Source of the DNA: Klebsiella quasipneumoniae subsp. quasipneumoniae | Lineage (GTDB): Bacteria > Pseudomonadota > Gammaproteobacteria > Enterobacterales > Enterobacteriaceae | Assembly: GCF_020525925.1 (NCBI RefSeq) | Contig: NZ_CP084876.1 | Span: forward strand, 248,001-312,000 | Length of the DNA stretch: 64,000 nt | Reading direction: 5' to 3' | Part shown: positions 1 to 11,375 of the stretch, piece by piece | Layout: each line of letters starts with the position of its first letter | Numbering within the stretch: the first letter of the stretch is position 1 | Translations under genes and position numbers: made by a program | Notes under the pieces: generated by a model | The model's input: only the letters and a program-made list of their open reading frames with translations | What the model was told of the DNA's origin: nothing | The model's database searches: none

Positions 1-1
1 C

Positions 2-208
2 CGTGAATCCGGCGTCAACAGCCTGCGGGTGGGCGATGTTTACTATGTTGGCCATCTGCCCTGGTTCGAGCGCATCTGGTTCGCGCTCTCTAACCACCCG
101 ATACTGCTGGCGATCTTCGCCGCGGTCAGTATCGTGCTGCTGGCGTGGGTGCTGTGGCGCATGCTGCGCATTATCAGCCGCCGCCGCCTTAGCCTGGATG
201 ATGAATAA
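2..208 (+). CDS. bcsB: BcsB, cellulose synthase periplasmic subunit (C-terminal end only)
   Basis: Open from the left edge to TAA at 206-208, so only the last 68 residues are present. They hold a C-terminal transmembrane helix (starting near HPILLAIFAAV) followed by a basic cytoplasmic tail ending LSLDDE. BcsB is the periplasmic, inner-membrane-anchored partner of the catalytic subunit BcsA and guides the nascent glucan; its C-terminal helix packs against BcsA. The identity follows from the tail-anchor architecture and from the bcsZ and bcsC genes directly downstream. The stop is 3 nt before the bcsZ start, which indicates one operon. The gene body and bcsA lie outside the window. Confidence 0.9.
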   Translation, partial: RESGVNSLRVGDVYYVGHLPWFERIWFALSNHPILLAIFAAVSIVLLAWVLWRMLRIISRRRLSLDDE

Positions 209-211
209 ACG

Positions 212-1321
212 ATGATGAAAGTACTTTGCGGCGCGGTGCTCTCCGCGCTGGTACTGGCGGCGGGCCAGGCGAGCGCCGCTTGCCAGTGGCCCGCCTGGGA
301 GCAGTTTAAGAAAGCGTACGTCAGCCCCGAGGGGCGGGTGATCGACCCCAGCGATGCGCGCAAAATTTCCACTTCCGAAGGACAGAGCTATGGCCTGTTC
401 TTTGCCCTGGCGGCCAACGATCGCGCGGGGTTCGACAAGCTGCTGACCTGGACGCAGAACAACCTGGCGGAGGGCGACCTGCGGCAGCATCTGCCGGGCT
501 GGCTGTGGGGGAAAAAGGACGACGAACAGTGGACGCTGCTGGACAGCAATTCGGCATCCGACTCGGATCTGTGGATAGCCTGGGCGCTGCTGGAGGCGGG
601 GCGCCTGTGGCAGCAGCCGCAGTACACCGAGACCGGGAAAGCGCTGCTGGCGCGGATTGTCGACGAAGAGACGGTGGCGGTGCCGGGCCTTGGCACGATG
701 CTGCTGCCGGGAAAAGTCGGTTTTGCCGACGACAGCGGCTGGCGGTTTAATCCCAGCTATCTTCCGCCGCAGCTGGCCACCTATTTTGTGCGTTTTGGCG
801 CGCCGTGGCCCACCCTGCGCGACACGAACCTGCGTCTGCTGCTGGAGACCGCGCCGAAAGGCTTTACCCCGGACTGGGTGCGCTATGAGAAAGGGAAAGG
901 CTGGCAGCTGAAAACGGAGAAGCCGCTGATCGGCAGCTATGACGCGATTCGCGTCTACCTGTGGGTGGGCATGCTTCATGATGGCGATAAGCAAAAAGCG
1001 CGTCTGCTGGCCCGCTTTGCGCCGATGGCGGCACAGACCACGGAACAGGGGGTACCGCCGGAGAAAGTGAATATCGCCACCGGTAAAACCAGCGGCCAGG
1101 GGCCGGTGGGCTTCTCCGCGGTGATGCTGCCGTTTTTACAGAACGACGAGGCCCGGTCGGTGCAACGACAGCGCGTCGCCGATAACTATCCCGGCGCGGA
1201 TGCCTACTACAGCGCGGTCCTGACGCTGTTCGGTCAGGGTTGGGATCAACACCGTTTTCGTTTCACTGCGGGTGGCGAATTACAACCTGACTGGAACCAG
1301 GAATGCGCAAGCTCTCACTAA
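212..1321 (+). CDS. bcsZ: BcsZ, periplasmic endo-1,4-beta-glucanase (GH8)
   Basis: 369 residues, the family length. A signal peptide occupies about residues 1-22 (ending GQASA), so the enzyme acts in the periplasm, where it trims cellulose during export. It is glycoside hydrolase family 8: the acid Glu56 in TSEGQSYG and Asp244 in [11 protein letters not shown] correspond to E55 and D243 of E. coli BcsZ, so both catalytic carboxylates are kept. ATG 212 is followed immediately by another ATG (215), and either may be used. The reading frame overlaps the start of bcsC by 19 nt, consistent with translational coupling within the bcs operon. Confidence 0.96.
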   Translation: MMKVLCGAVLSALVLAAGQASAACQWPAWEQFKKAYVSPEGRVIDPSDARKISTSEGQSYGLFFALAANDRAGFDKLLTWTQNNLAEGDLRQHLPGWLWGKKDDEQWTLLDSNSASDSDLWIAWALLEAGRLWQQPQYTETGKALLARIVDEETVAVPGLGTMLLPGKVGFADDSGWRFNPSYLPPQLATYFVRFGAPWPTLRDTNLRLLLETAPKGFTPDWVRYEKGKGWQLKTEKPLIGSYDAIRVYLWVGMLHDGDKQKARLLARFAPMAAQTTEQGVPPEKVNIATGKTSGQGPVGFSAVMLPFLQNDEARSVQRQRVADNYPGADAYYSAVLTLFGQGWDQHRFRFTAGGELQPDWNQECASSH

Positions 1322-4300
1322 GTTTACTCACGCTGTCCCTCGGCGTTGCGCTGCTGCCGTTAGCGCAGGCGGCGACGACGCCCGCCCAGGAACATCTGCT
1401 GGAGCAGGTGCGCCTCGGCGAGGCCAGCAATCGTGAAGACCTGGTGCGCCAGTCGCTATACCGCCTGGAGCTGATCGACCCCAACAACCCGGACCTGATT
1501 GCCGCGCGGATGCGCTATCTGCTGCGCCAGGGGGATACCGCCGGGGCGCAAAAAGAGCTGGAGCGACTGACGAAGCTGGCGCCGGATTCCCCTGAGCTGA
1601 AGGCGTCGCGCAATGAGATGAAAAGCAACACCGGCGAGGGCCGTCAGGCGCTGCAGCAGGCGCGCCTGCTGGGCGTGGCCGGGAAGGTCGATGAAGCCAT
1701 CGCCGCCTATGAAAAACTGTTCGGCGGCGTGCCGGATGATGTTGATGCCGCTATTGAATACTGGACGCTGGTGGCGCGCCTGCCGGCCCGTCATAGCGAA
1801 GGCCTCAGCCAGCTGAAAAAACTGAACGCCAGCGCGCCGGGCAACGTCAGCCTGCTGACGGCGCTGGCGAAGCAGATGTTTGCCGATAACAAACCGCAGG
1901 AAGGGTTCGCCTATCTGGCGGAAATGGCCCGCTCAGCCTCAGGACGCGGTATCGCCGCCGATATGTGGTTCAGCGAGGTGAAAAGCATGCCGGTGAGCAA
2001 GGGCAGCGTGCAGGCGTTGCAGCAATTCCTGCTGCAGTTTCCTACCGGCTCGGTGGCGGCGAACGCCCGCGTCCTGCTTGACCAGCAGCAGGCGCAGCTG
2101 CAGGATCCGACGTTCCGCGCCCGCTCGGAAGGGCTGGCGGCGGTCAAATCCGGAAATACCTCGCAGGCGGTGGCGGATCTGCAGAAAGCCGTTCAGGCCG
2201 ACAGCCGCGACAGCGATGCGGTGGGCGCCCTCGGCCAGGCCTATTCCCAGCGCGGCGACCGCGCGCGCGCGGTGGCCCAGCTCAATAAAGCGATTGCCAT
2301 GGATCCCGACAGCCCGAATCGCGGCAAATGGGACAGCCTGCTGCAAACCAACCGCTACTGGCTGCTGATCAAGCAGGGGGATAACGCCCTGAAGGCCGGT
2401 CAGCTTTCACAGGCGCAGAATTATTATGCCCAGGCGCAGCGGGTCGTTCGGACCGACAGCTATGCCGTGCTGGGGCTGGGCGACGTCGCGGCGGCGCGCA
2501 AAGAGGCGGCGGCGGCGGAGCGCTATTACCAGCAGGCGTTGCGCCTGGATCGCGGCAATAACCTGGCGGTGCGCGGCCTGGCCAACCTCTATCGCGCCGA
2601 ATCGCCGGAGAAAGCCAGCGCCTGGATCGCTGGTCTTCCTGCCGCCCAGCGGCGCAGCATCGATGATATCGAGCGCAGCCTGACCAACGACCGGCTGGAG
2701 AAACAGGCGCAGGCCCTGGAGAGCCAGGGCAACTGGGCGCAGGCGGCGGAAGTTCAGCGTCGGCGCCTGGCGCTCGAGCCGGACAGCGTGTGGATAACCT
2801 ACCGTCTGGCGCGGGATCTGGTCAGCGCCGGTGAGCGCCAGGAAGCCGATGCGCTGATGCGGACGATGGTCAACCGCCAGCCGCAGGATGCTGAACGGGT
2901 CTACGCCTCGGGGCTCTACCTGTCGGGGAACGACCAGGACGATCTGGCGCTGGCGCAAATCGCCGCTCTGCCGCGCAGCGCGTGGACGGATAACCTTCGT
3001 GAACTGGAGGCGCGTTTGCAAAGCGACCGGGTGCTGCGCCAGGCGAACCAGCTGCGCGACAGCGGCGAGGAAGCGCAGGCGATCGCCCTCATCAAACAGC
3101 AGCCGGCCTCGGTGCGCTATGACCTGACGCTGGCCGACTGGGCCCAGCAGCGCGGGGACAACCAGACGGCGATTGCCGACTATCAGCGGGTGCTGCGTCA
3201 GGAAGCCGACAACGGCGATGCGCGCCTCGGCCTTGCGGAAGTCTATCTGGCCGAGGGCGATAAACAGGCCGCCCGGGCGCAGGTCATGCAGCTGAAAGGC
3301 GCAGAGGCCGAATCCATGAATATGCAGCGGCGGGTCGCCCTGGCGCGAGCTGGCCTTGGCGATACCGCGGACGCCCAACAGATTTTTAACCAGATTGTGC
3401 CGCAGGCGAAGGCGCAGCCGCCCTCGATGGAGAGCGCGCTGGTGCTGCGCGATGCCGCGCGCTTTGCCACCCGGAACGGGGAGCCGCAGCAGGCGCTGAC
3501 CCACTACCGGGAGGCGATGGTGGCCTCCGGCATCACCCCCGCGCAGCCGCAGGATAACGATACCTTTACCCGGCTGACGCGCAACGACAGCCGGGATGAC
3601 TGGCTGAAGCGCGGGATCCGCAGCGATGCCGCCGACCTTTATCGCCAGCAGGATCTGAACGTCACCCTGGAACACGACTTTTGGGGATCCAGCGGCACCG
3701 GCGGCTATTCCGACCTCAAGGCGCATACCACCATGCTGCAGGTGGATGCCCCGCTGGCGGATGGCCGGATGTTCTTCCGCACCGACCTGGTCAATATGGA
3801 TGCCGGCAGCTTTTCCACCCACAGCGACGGGAGCTACTCGCCCAGCTGGGGCACCTGCGGGGAGATCGCCTGTACCAGCGGCAGTAAAAATCAGACCGAC
3901 AGCGGGGCCAGCGTAGCGGTCGGCTGGAAGAATGACACCTGGAGCGGCGATATCGGCACCACGCCGATGGGCTTCAATGTCGTCGATGTGGTCGGCGGCC
4001 TGAGCTACAGTAGCGACGTCGGGCCGGTGGGGTACACGGTCAACGTGCACCGGCGGCCCATCTCCAGCTCGCTGCTCTCCTTTGGCGGGCAGAAAGACAG
4101 CAACAGCCATACTGGCACCACCTGGGGCGGCGTTCGCGCCGACGGCGGCGGTGTGAGCCTCAGCTATGACCGGGGCGAAGCGCACGGTATCTGGTCCTCG
4201 CTGGGGGCCGACTCGCTGACCGGTAAAAACGTGGCGGATAACTGGCGCGTGCGCTGGATGACCGGCTACTACTATAAAGTGATTAACGAGAATAATCGTC

Positions 4301-4782
4301 GCGTCACCGTCGGCCTCAACAATATGATCTGGCACTACGACAAAGATCTCAGCGGCTACACCCTCGGCCAGGGCGGCTATTACAGCCCGCAGGAGTATCT
4401 CTCGTTCGCTGTGCCGGTGACCTGGCGTCAGCGCACGGAGAACTGGTCCTGGGAACTCGGCGGATCGGTCTCATGGTCCCATTCGCGTACCCAGACGCAA
4501 GCCCGCTATCCGCTGCTGAACCTGATCCCGTCCGACTACCGGCAGCGCGCCAGCGAACTGACGGAGGAGGGCGGCAGCAGCCAGGGATTCGGTTACACCG
4601 CCAGAGCGCTGGTGGAGCGGCGGGTGACCAGCAACTGGTTCGTTGGCGCCGCGGTCGATATTCAGCAGGCGAAGGACTACACCCCGAGCCATGCGCTGCT
4701 TTACGTGCGCTATTCGGCGGCCGGCTGGCAGGGGGATCTGGATATGCCGCCCCAGCCGCTGGTGCCTTACGCCGACTGGTAG
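1303..4782 (+). CDS. bcsC: BcsC, cellulose export porin with TPR domain
   Basis: 1159 residues. A signal peptide (cleavage near LAQAA, about residue 23) is followed by a long periplasmic array of tetratricopeptide repeats up to roughly residue 780, with repeats such as [13 protein letters not shown] and [12 protein letters not shown]. The C-terminal 350 or so residues form the outer-membrane beta-barrel, starting around [17 protein letters not shown] and ending in the aromatic PYADW. BcsC carries the glucan through peptidoglycan and the outer membrane. The ATG at 1303 lies inside bcsZ and gives a clean signal peptide. The gene looks intact, so cellulose export capacity is expected if the upstream genes are intact too. 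Confidence 0.96.
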   Translation: MRKLSLSLLTLSLGVALLPLAQAATTPAQEHLLEQVRLGEASNREDLVRQSLYRLELIDPNNPDLIAARMRYLLRQGDTAGAQKELERLTKLAPDSPELKASRNEMKSNTGEGRQALQQARLLGVAGKVDEAIAAYEKLFGGVPDDVDAAIEYWTLVARLPARHSEGLSQLKKLNASAPGNVSLLTALAKQMFADNKPQEGFAYLAEMARSASGRGIAADMWFSEVKSMPVSKGSVQALQQFLLQFPTGSVAANARVLLDQQQAQLQDPTFRARSEGLAAVKSGNTSQAVADLQKAVQADSRDSDAVGALGQAYSQRGDRARAVAQLNKAIAMDPDSPNRGKWDSLLQTNRYWLLIKQGDNALKAGQLSQAQNYYAQAQRVVRTDSYAVLGLGDVAAARKEAAAAERYYQQALRLDRGNNLAVRGLANLYRAESPEKASAWIAGLPAAQRRSIDDIERSLTNDRLEKQAQALESQGNWAQAAEVQRRRLALEPDSVWITYRLARDLVSAGERQEADALMRTMVNRQPQDAERVYASGLYLSGNDQDDLALAQIAALPRSAWTDNLRELEARLQSDRVLRQANQLRDSGEEAQAIALIKQQPASVRYDLTLADWAQQRGDNQTAIADYQRVLRQEADNGDARLGLAEVYLAEGDKQAARAQVMQLKGAEAESMNMQRRVALARAGLGDTADAQQIFNQIVPQAKAQPPSMESALVLRDAARFATRNGEPQQALTHYREAMVASGITPAQPQDNDTFTRLTRNDSRDDWLKRGIRSDAADLYRQQDLNVTLEHDFWGSSGTGGYSDLKAHTTMLQVDAPLADGRMFFRTDLVNMDAGSFSTHSDGSYSPSWGTCGEIACTSGSKNQTDSGASVAVGWKNDTWSGDIGTTPMGFNVVDVVGGLSYSSDVGPVGYTVNVHRRPISSSLLSFGGQKDSNSHTGTTWGGVRADGGGVSLSYDRGEAHGIWSSLGADSLTGKNVADNWRVRWMTGYYYKVINENNRRVTVGLNNMIWHYDKDLSGYTLGQGGYYSPQEYLSFAVPVTWRQRTENWSWELGGSVSWSHSRTQTQARYPLLNLIPSDYRQRASELTEEGGSSQGFGYTARALVERRVTSNWFVGAAVDIQQAKDYTPSHALLYVRYSAAGWQGDLDMPPQPLVPYADW

Positions 4783-4952
4783 CAGAATAGGCTGAATTAC
4801 GTCACAGAGCACCACTCCACGGCGCGCTTCGCGTATACTCGTGAGGCGTTGCCCACCGTCGGCCGCCGGGGAGGTCTCTCCGGCGTCTGCGCCACCGCGC
4901 GGAGCTATCCCGTCACTTCATCCCTCGCGGGCGTGGGCGAAGGATTTAAGTA

Positions 4953-4958
4953 TATAAT
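4953..4958 (+). promoter_or_regulatory. Possible pdeK promoter -10 element
   Basis: The 243-nt gap between bcsC and pdeK contains a consensus-like TATAAT preceded by AAGTA, about 70 nt upstream of the TTG start of pdeK. No good -35 hexamer sits 17 nt upstream, so this is only a candidate, perhaps dependent on an activator or alternative sigma factor. Confidence 0.35.
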
Positions 4959-5025
4959 CAGCCTGAAACGACCGGGATTGAAGGATTAATGCCGGGTATG
5001 CATTCAGTATCAGTGGAGAACACCG

Positions 5026-7032
5026 TTGCGCGTCAGCCGTTCACTTACAATCAAACAGATGGCGATGGTCGCGAGCGTGTCCATGGCCTTTGTATTGGTT
5101 TTTTGCACTATTTTGCTGTTTCACTTTGTGCAACAGAGTCGCTTTACCACGGCCACGCAGTTAGAAAGTATCGCGCGATCCGTTCGCGAACCGCTGTCTG
5201 CGGCTATTCTGAAAGCCGATATTCCGGAAGCGGAAGCCATTTTAAGCCGTATCCAGCCTGCTGGCATCGTCAGCCGGGCGGATGTCGTCTTGCCCAACCA
5301 GTTCCAGGCGCTGCGGATGCGGTTTATCCCTGAGCGGTCGGTGCCGGTGACCATCACCCGGCTGTTTGAGCTGCCGGTGCAGATTTCGCTGCCCATTTAT
5401 TCGCTGGAGCGGCCGGCCAACCCGCAGCCGCTGGCCTATCTGGTGCTGCAGGCTGACTCCTATCGCATGTATAAATTCGTCATGAGCGCCCTTGCTACGT
5501 TAGTGACTGCTTACTTACTTCTGGTGCTGATGCTAACGGTGGCGCTCACCTGGTGCATCAACCGGCTGATGGTTCGCCCCCTGCGGCGTATCGCCCGCGA
5601 GCTGAACGATCTCTCCCAGCAGGAGCGTCTTGGCCATCAGCTGACCCTCCCGCGCCTGCACCATGACGACGAGATCGGCATGCTGGTGCGCAGCTATAAC
5701 CGCAACCAGCAGAGTCTGGTGCGCCAGCATGATGAGCTGTCCATCCAGTCGACCCGCTTCCCGGTCTCCGAGCTGCCGAATAAAGCCTTTTTGCTGGCGA
5801 TGCTGGAGCAGACGGTGGCCCGCCCGCAGAGCGCCGCGCTGATCGTCGTCGCCTGTGAAACCCTGCAGGACGCCGCCGGCGTGCTCAAGGAGAGCCAGCG
5901 CGAAATGCTGCTCCTGACGCTGGTGGAGAAGCTGCGCGCCGCGATCCCGCCGCAGATGGTGCTGGCCCAGGTAAGCGGCTATGACTTCGCCATTCTCGCC
6001 GATGGCCTCGCCGAATCCTGGCAGGCGGTGACGATAAGTAAGCAAGTGCTCACTATTATTAATGAACGTTTACCGCTGCATGGTCTGCAGCTGCGGCCCT
6101 ACGCCAGCGTCGGGATCGCCATGTTCCACCCCGGTCTCAGCGCCGAACAGTTTTACCGGCGCGCGGTCTCGGCCGCGGTCACCGCAAGACGCAAAGGTAA
6201 AAATCAGATTGAGTTCTTCGATCCCGAGCAGATGGAAAAGGCTCAGCGCCGCCTGATGGAAGAGCACGAAATTATGACCGCCCTCGACAACCAGCAGTTC
6301 GCGATCTGGCTGCAGCCGCAGGTGGCCTGCGCCAGCGGCGAGCTCTGCGGCGCCGAGGTGCTGCTGCGCCAGCGGCAGGCGGATGGCAGCTGGTCGCTAC
6401 CGCCGGCGCTGATTGAGCGCATTGAGTCCTGCGGGCTGATTATCCCGGTCGGCTACTGGGTGATGGAAGAGGCCTGCCGCCAGCTGGCCGCCTGGCAAAG
6501 CCAGGGCATTATGCTGCCGCTGTCGGTCAATGTTTCCCTGCTCCAGCTGCTGGAGCACGACCGTGGCGAGGAGATGCTGAAGCTGATCGCCCGCTACCGC
6601 ATTGCGCCGGGCACCCTCATCCTTGAGGTGACGGAGAGCTGCCGGATGGACGATCCGCAGGATGTGATGGCGCGGTTGCGGCCTCTGCGCGAGGCCGGCG
6701 TGCGGATTGCGCTGGATGATTTTGGCATGGGTTATGCCGGGTTGCACCAGCTGCAGCAGATGAAGGCTCTGCCGGTGGATATTCTGAAAATTGATAAGGT
6801 ATTCATCGATATGCTGCCGGAGGATGTCAGCATGGTGCCGGCGATAATCCAGCTCGCGCGCGGCCTGTCGCTGCGCATTGTGGCGGAAGGGGTGGAAACG
6901 GAAGACCAGTATCGCTGGTTGCAAGCCGCCGGCGTCGAGGTGCTCCAGGGCCACCTGTTCGGTTGCGCTTTACCGCAGGAGGCGTTCAGCGCCCGCTATT
7001 TATCTCCGGTCCGCGAAGATGCAAATTTGTAA
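5026..7032 (+). CDS. pdeK: PdeK (YhjK), membrane c-di-GMP phosphodiesterase (degenerate GGDEF + EAL)
   Basis: 668 residues, HmsP/YhjK type. Two membrane segments (about 13-33 and 150-172) flank a periplasmic sensor region, followed by a HAMP-like linker, a degenerate GGDEF domain (SGYDF where GGDEF would be) and an EAL domain. The signature reads EVL rather than EAL, but the metal-binding Glu444 is kept, as are Asp564-Asp565 of DDFG, the Lys of LKID and the AEGVET motif, so hydrolysis of c-di-GMP is plausible. Translation is taken to begin at TTG 5026, preceded by TGGAGA, giving the N-terminus [11 protein letters not shown] known for the family. Its place beside bcsC fits local control of cellulose synthesis. 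Confidence 0.92.
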   Translation: MRVSRSLTIKQMAMVASVSMAFVLVFCTILLFHFVQQSRFTTATQLESIARSVREPLSAAILKADIPEAEAILSRIQPAGIVSRADVVLPNQFQALRMRFIPERSVPVTITRLFELPVQISLPIYSLERPANPQPLAYLVLQADSYRMYKFVMSALATLVTAYLLLVLMLTVALTWCINRLMVRPLRRIARELNDLSQQERLGHQLTLPRLHHDDEIGMLVRSYNRNQQSLVRQHDELSIQSTRFPVSELPNKAFLLAMLEQTVARPQSAALIVVACETLQDAAGVLKESQREMLLLTLVEKLRAAIPPQMVLAQVSGYDFAILADGLAESWQAVTISKQVLTIINERLPLHGLQLRPYASVGIAMFHPGLSAEQFYRRAVSAAVTARRKGKNQIEFFDPEQMEKAQRRLMEEHEIMTALDNQQFAIWLQPQVACASGELCGAEVLLRQRQADGSWSLPPALIERIESCGLIIPVGYWVMEEACRQLAAWQSQGIMLPLSVNVSLLQLLEHDRGEEMLKLIARYRIAPGTLILEVTESCRMDDPQDVMARLRPLREAGVRIALDDFGMGYAGLHQLQQMKALPVDILKIDKVFIDMLPEDVSMVPAIIQLARGLSLRIVAEGVETEDQYRWLQAAGVEVLQGHLFGCALPQEAFSARYLSPVREDANL

Positions 7033-7098
7033 ATGTTTTGTTGACTTGTGCGAGTCAGCTCAAAGATTTTAACAATCGCGTTGCACTTTCGACGTTAG

Positions 7099-8475
<1,377 letters not shown>

Positions 8476-8488
8476 ATCCTCCTCTTAG

Positions 8489-8516
8489 GCCCGTACTCCC
8501 TTGCTGGAGTACGGGC
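8489..8516. terminator. Hairpin downstream of dctA
   Basis: Perfect 11-bp inverted repeat (GCCCGTACTCC, 6-nt loop, GGAGTACGGGC) starting 13 nt after the dctA stop. There is no strong T-run, so it may act with Rho or as an mRNA 3' stabiliser. Confidence 0.7.
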
Positions 8517-8694
8517 TCCTGCGCATAATTAGAGGTCATTTCCGCCCGGCGGGAATGACACGAAATGATTATTTTACGTTGTCATGCGACATTTTCGTCT
8601 CCGTGTGGTCTAACCGACGTATTTCACTCTCACTTTTTTCGGCAGCCCGTCAGTGGGATGCTGTTGTAACCAGGAATGTTCATCAGGGGTTCAC

Positions 8695-10197
8695 ATGCAG
8701 GGCACAACAATTAAACTCTTAACGGGCGGTTTGCTGATGGTAGCGGCGGCCGGTTATGTGCAGGCAGAAGCGCTCCAGCCTGATCCGGCCTGGCAACAAG
8801 GGACCTTAGCGAATGGGTTGTCGTGGCAGGTGCTGGCCACGCCGCAGCGTCCCAGCGACCGTATCGAAGTCCGTCTGTCCGTGAATATTGGCTCGCTGAG
8901 CGAAAGCACTCAGCAGAGCGGCTTCAGCCGTTTTATTCCCCGTCTGGCGTTGACGCAAAGCGGCAGCCTGCCGACGATGCAGGCGCGCTCGCTGTGGCAG
9001 CAGAGTATTGACCCGAAGCGTCCTCTGCCGCCGGCCATCGTCTCCTACGATTACACGATGTTTAATCTCAGCCTGCCGAATAACCGCAACGATCTGCTGA
9101 AAGAGGCGCTGAGCTGGCTGGCGGACGCCAGCGGTAAACTGACCATTACGCCTGAATCGATCAATCACGCGCTGCAGGGCAACGACATGGTGGCGACCTG
9201 GCCGCTGGATACCAAAGAGGGCTGGTGGCGCTATCGCCTCAAGGGCTCCACCATGCTGGGCCACGATCCGGCCGCGCCGCTGAAGCAGCCGATCGACGTG
9301 GCGCATCTGAAAGACTTTTATCAAAAATGGTACACCCCCGACGCCATGACGCTGATCGTGGTGGGTAACGTCGACAGCCGCAGCGTCGCTGAGCAAATCA
9401 GCAAAACCTTTGGCGATCTGAAGGGCAAGCGGGAAACGCCCGCGGCGGTGCCGACCTTATCGCCGCTGCCCACCGTGCCGGTCAGCATCATGACCAGCGC
9501 CGTGCGCCAGGACAAACTGTCCATCATGTGGGACGCCCCCTGGCAGCCGATCCGCGACTCCGCGGCGCTGCAGCGCTACTGGCGCGACGACCTCGCCCGC
9601 GAAGCGCTGTTCTGGCACGTGCAGCAGAGCCTGAGTAAAAATAACGTCAAGGATATTGGTCTTGGTTTTGACTGCCGGGTGCTCTATCAGCGCGCGCAAT
9701 GCGCCATCAACATCGAATCGCCGGGCGAGCGCCTGAATAACAACCTGAGCGTGGTCTCGCGCGAGCTGGCGAAAGTGCGCGACAACGGCCTGCCGCAGGA
9801 GGAGTTTGACGCGCTTATCGCTCAGAAAAGCCTCGAGCTGCAGAAGCTGTTTGCCACCTATGCGCGCACCGATACCGACATTCTGATGAGCCAGCGCATG
9901 CGCTCCCTGCAAAATCAGGTGGTGGATATCGCGCCGGAGCAGTACCAGAAGCTGCGTCAGGAGTTCCTCAACTCCCTGACGGTGGACATGCTGAACCAGT
10001 ACCTGCGTCAGCAACTGTCTCAGGATATGGCGCTGGTGTTGCAGCAGCCGAAAGGCGAACCGGAATACAACATGAAGGAGCTGCAGGCCACGTGGGAAAA
10101 ACTGATGGCGCCGAGTCCGGCGACCGCAGCGACCAGCGGCAGCGCCGATACGGTTGACGCCCACAGCGAGGCCAGCGACATCCCGTCGGGGCAGTAA
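8695..10197 (+). CDS. yhjJ: YhjJ, periplasmic M16-family protein lacking the zinc motif
   Basis: 500 residues, close to E. coli YhjJ over its whole length. A signal peptide occupies about residues 1-24 (ending GYVQA). The fold is that of M16 (pitrilysin/insulinase-like) peptidases, with the second-half motif YTPDAMTLIVVGN. The N-terminal zinc motif HxxEH is missing: the equivalent stretch reads QSGFSRF. It is therefore probably not a peptidase and may be a chaperone or binding protein; its function is unknown. ATG 8695 follows CAGGGG; longer in-frame starts (8653) would spoil the signal peptide. It stands alone between dctA and the convergent kdgK. Confidence 0.9.
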   Translation: MQGTTIKLLTGGLLMVAAAGYVQAEALQPDPAWQQGTLANGLSWQVLATPQRPSDRIEVRLSVNIGSLSESTQQSGFSRFIPRLALTQSGSLPTMQARSLWQQSIDPKRPLPPAIVSYDYTMFNLSLPNNRNDLLKEALSWLADASGKLTITPESINHALQGNDMVATWPLDTKEGWWRYRLKGSTMLGHDPAAPLKQPIDVAHLKDFYQKWYTPDAMTLIVVGNVDSRSVAEQISKTFGDLKGKRETPAAVPTLSPLPTVPVSIMTSAVRQDKLSIMWDAPWQPIRDSAALQRYWRDDLAREALFWHVQQSLSKNNVKDIGLGFDCRVLYQRAQCAINIESPGERLNNNLSVVSRELAKVRDNGLPQEEFDALIAQKSLELQKLFATYARTDTDILMSQRMRSLQNQVVDIAPEQYQKLRQEFLNSLTVDMLNQYLRQQLSQDMALVLQQPKGEPEYNMKELQATWEKLMAPSPATAATSGSADTVDAHSEASDIPSGQ

Positions 10198-10205
10198 CCT
10201 GACGC

Positions 10206-10235
10206 CTCTCCGGCGCGCCAGCGGCGGCCGGAGAG
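10206..10235. terminator. Bidirectional hairpin between yhjJ and kdgK
   Basis: 9-bp stem CTCTCCGGC / GCCGGAGAG with a GC-rich 12-nt loop, between two convergent genes. It lacks a T-run, so termination strength is uncertain. Confidence 0.55.
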
Positions 10236-10251
10236 CGCTTACAGGTGAGGA

Positions 10252-11181
10252 TTATTGCGGCATTGCTTCCCGGGGGATGATCGCCCCGCGATACTGGATC
10301 ACCGTGCTGGCGGTCAGATGTCCGCGTCTGGCGGCGGATTCAGCATCGCCGCCGGTCAGGCGCACGGCCAGATAGCCGGCGCTGAAGGAGTCGCCGGCGG
10401 CAGTGGTATCCACCACTTTCTCTTTGGCCAGCTTGACGGCCGGCACTTCCCGCAGCGGTTGCCCGCTCACCGAGACCAGGCAGGCATCCGCTCCGCGCTT
10501 CACCACCACCTCTTCCACGCCGGCGGCGTGGGTGCGGGCGATCACCTCGGCGACCGGTTTTTCCCCCCACAGCGCGTCTTCATCATCGAGGGTCAGAAAC
10601 GCGATATCGGTGCAGGCGAGCATCTCCTGATAGACCTGCTGCGTCTCCGCCTGGCTGGCCCACAGGCGCGGGCGATAGTTGTTGTCGAAGATCACCTTGC
10701 CGCCGTTGCCGCGGCACTCACGCAGCAGCGTGAACAGCCTGGCACGACTGGCCGGGCTGAGAATGGCGAGGCTGATGCCGCTCAGGTAGAGATAGTCGAA
10801 CGTGGCCAGCTCTTCGCAAATCGCCGCCGCGCGATCGCTCTCCAGCCAGAATTTTGCCGCCGCCTCGTTGCGCCAGTAGTAGAAGGTGCGCTCGCCGGCG
10901 TCATCGGTTTCAATGTAATACAGCCCCGGCAGGCGGTCGGCCATCCGCTGGATCAGGCTGGTGTTGACGTTTTCCTGCTGCCAACTGTCGAGCATCTGCT
11001 GGCTGAACGCATCGGTTCCCAGCGCGGTGACGTAGTGGACGCTCAGCGCGCTGGCATCCGTCTGCCGCGCGATATAGACCGAGGTGTTTAAGGTATCGCC
11101 GCCAAAGCCGCGGTTAACGGCCCCGTTCTTCTCTGACAGCTCAATCATGCATTCGCCAATGACGGCAATTTTTTTAGACAT
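10252..11181 (-). CDS. kdgK: KdgK, 2-keto-3-deoxygluconate kinase
   Basis: 309 residues, PfkB/ribokinase family. It phosphorylates KDG to KDPG, feeding hexuronate and pectin breakdown into the Entner-Doudoroff route. The N-terminal substrate region reads GGDTLNTSVYIARQ, and the C-terminal ATP-site motif DTTAAGDSFSAGYL carries the catalytic Asp. ATG at 11181 gives the known N-terminus MSKKIAVIGECMIEL; the frame is open 63 nt further upstream, but that extension is not family-like. A KdgR-like operator lies about 68 nt upstream (11249-11267). In E. coli the neighbour on the yhjG side is pdeH; here there is none. Confidence 0.97.
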   Translation of the reverse strand: MSKKIAVIGECMIELSEKNGAVNRGFGGDTLNTSVYIARQTDASALSVHYVTALGTDAFSQQMLDSWQQENVNTSLIQRMADRLPGLYYIETDDAGERTFYYWRNEAAAKFWLESDRAAAICEELATFDYLYLSGISLAILSPASRARLFTLLRECRGNGGKVIFDNNYRPRLWASQAETQQVYQEMLACTDIAFLTLDDEDALWGEKPVAEVIARTHAAGVEEVVVKRGADACLVSVSGQPLREVPAVKLAKEKVVDTTAAGDSFSAGYLAVRLTGGDAESAARRGHLTASTVIQYRGAIIPREAMPQ

Positions 11182-11248
11182 AGCCAGAACCTGCAATGGA
11201 ATCGATATAAGCGCTAGTGTGCGCTGCGCTGTTTTGCTGGTCAATCAT

Positions 11249-11267
11249 ATTAAAACATCGTTCCATT
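11249..11267 (-). promoter_or_regulatory. Candidate KdgR operator upstream of kdgK
   Basis: ATTAAAACATCGTTCCATT matches 15 of 19 positions of the KdgR box pattern AATGAAACANTGTTTCATT, and is a partial palindrome. It lies between the divergent kdgK and yhjG genes and overlaps a minus-strand TAATAT that could serve as the kdgK -10. kdgK belongs to the KdgR regulon in enterobacteria, which supports the reading. Confidence 0.6.
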
Positions 11268-11375
11268 ATTTTTTTGACCTGACGCGCGTAATGTGACGAA
11301 AAGCGCATTTCCAGGAGAAACGCCGCTTTTTGACTATATTCAGGACTGACGTGATGCAAAAGGAGCGGAGTAGGG

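Noticed and set aside
2407..4335. 642-codon open frame antisense to bcsC
   Set aside because: It is a GC-rich mirror of the bcsC codon pattern; no ribosome site or family likeness, while bcsC is a clear match.
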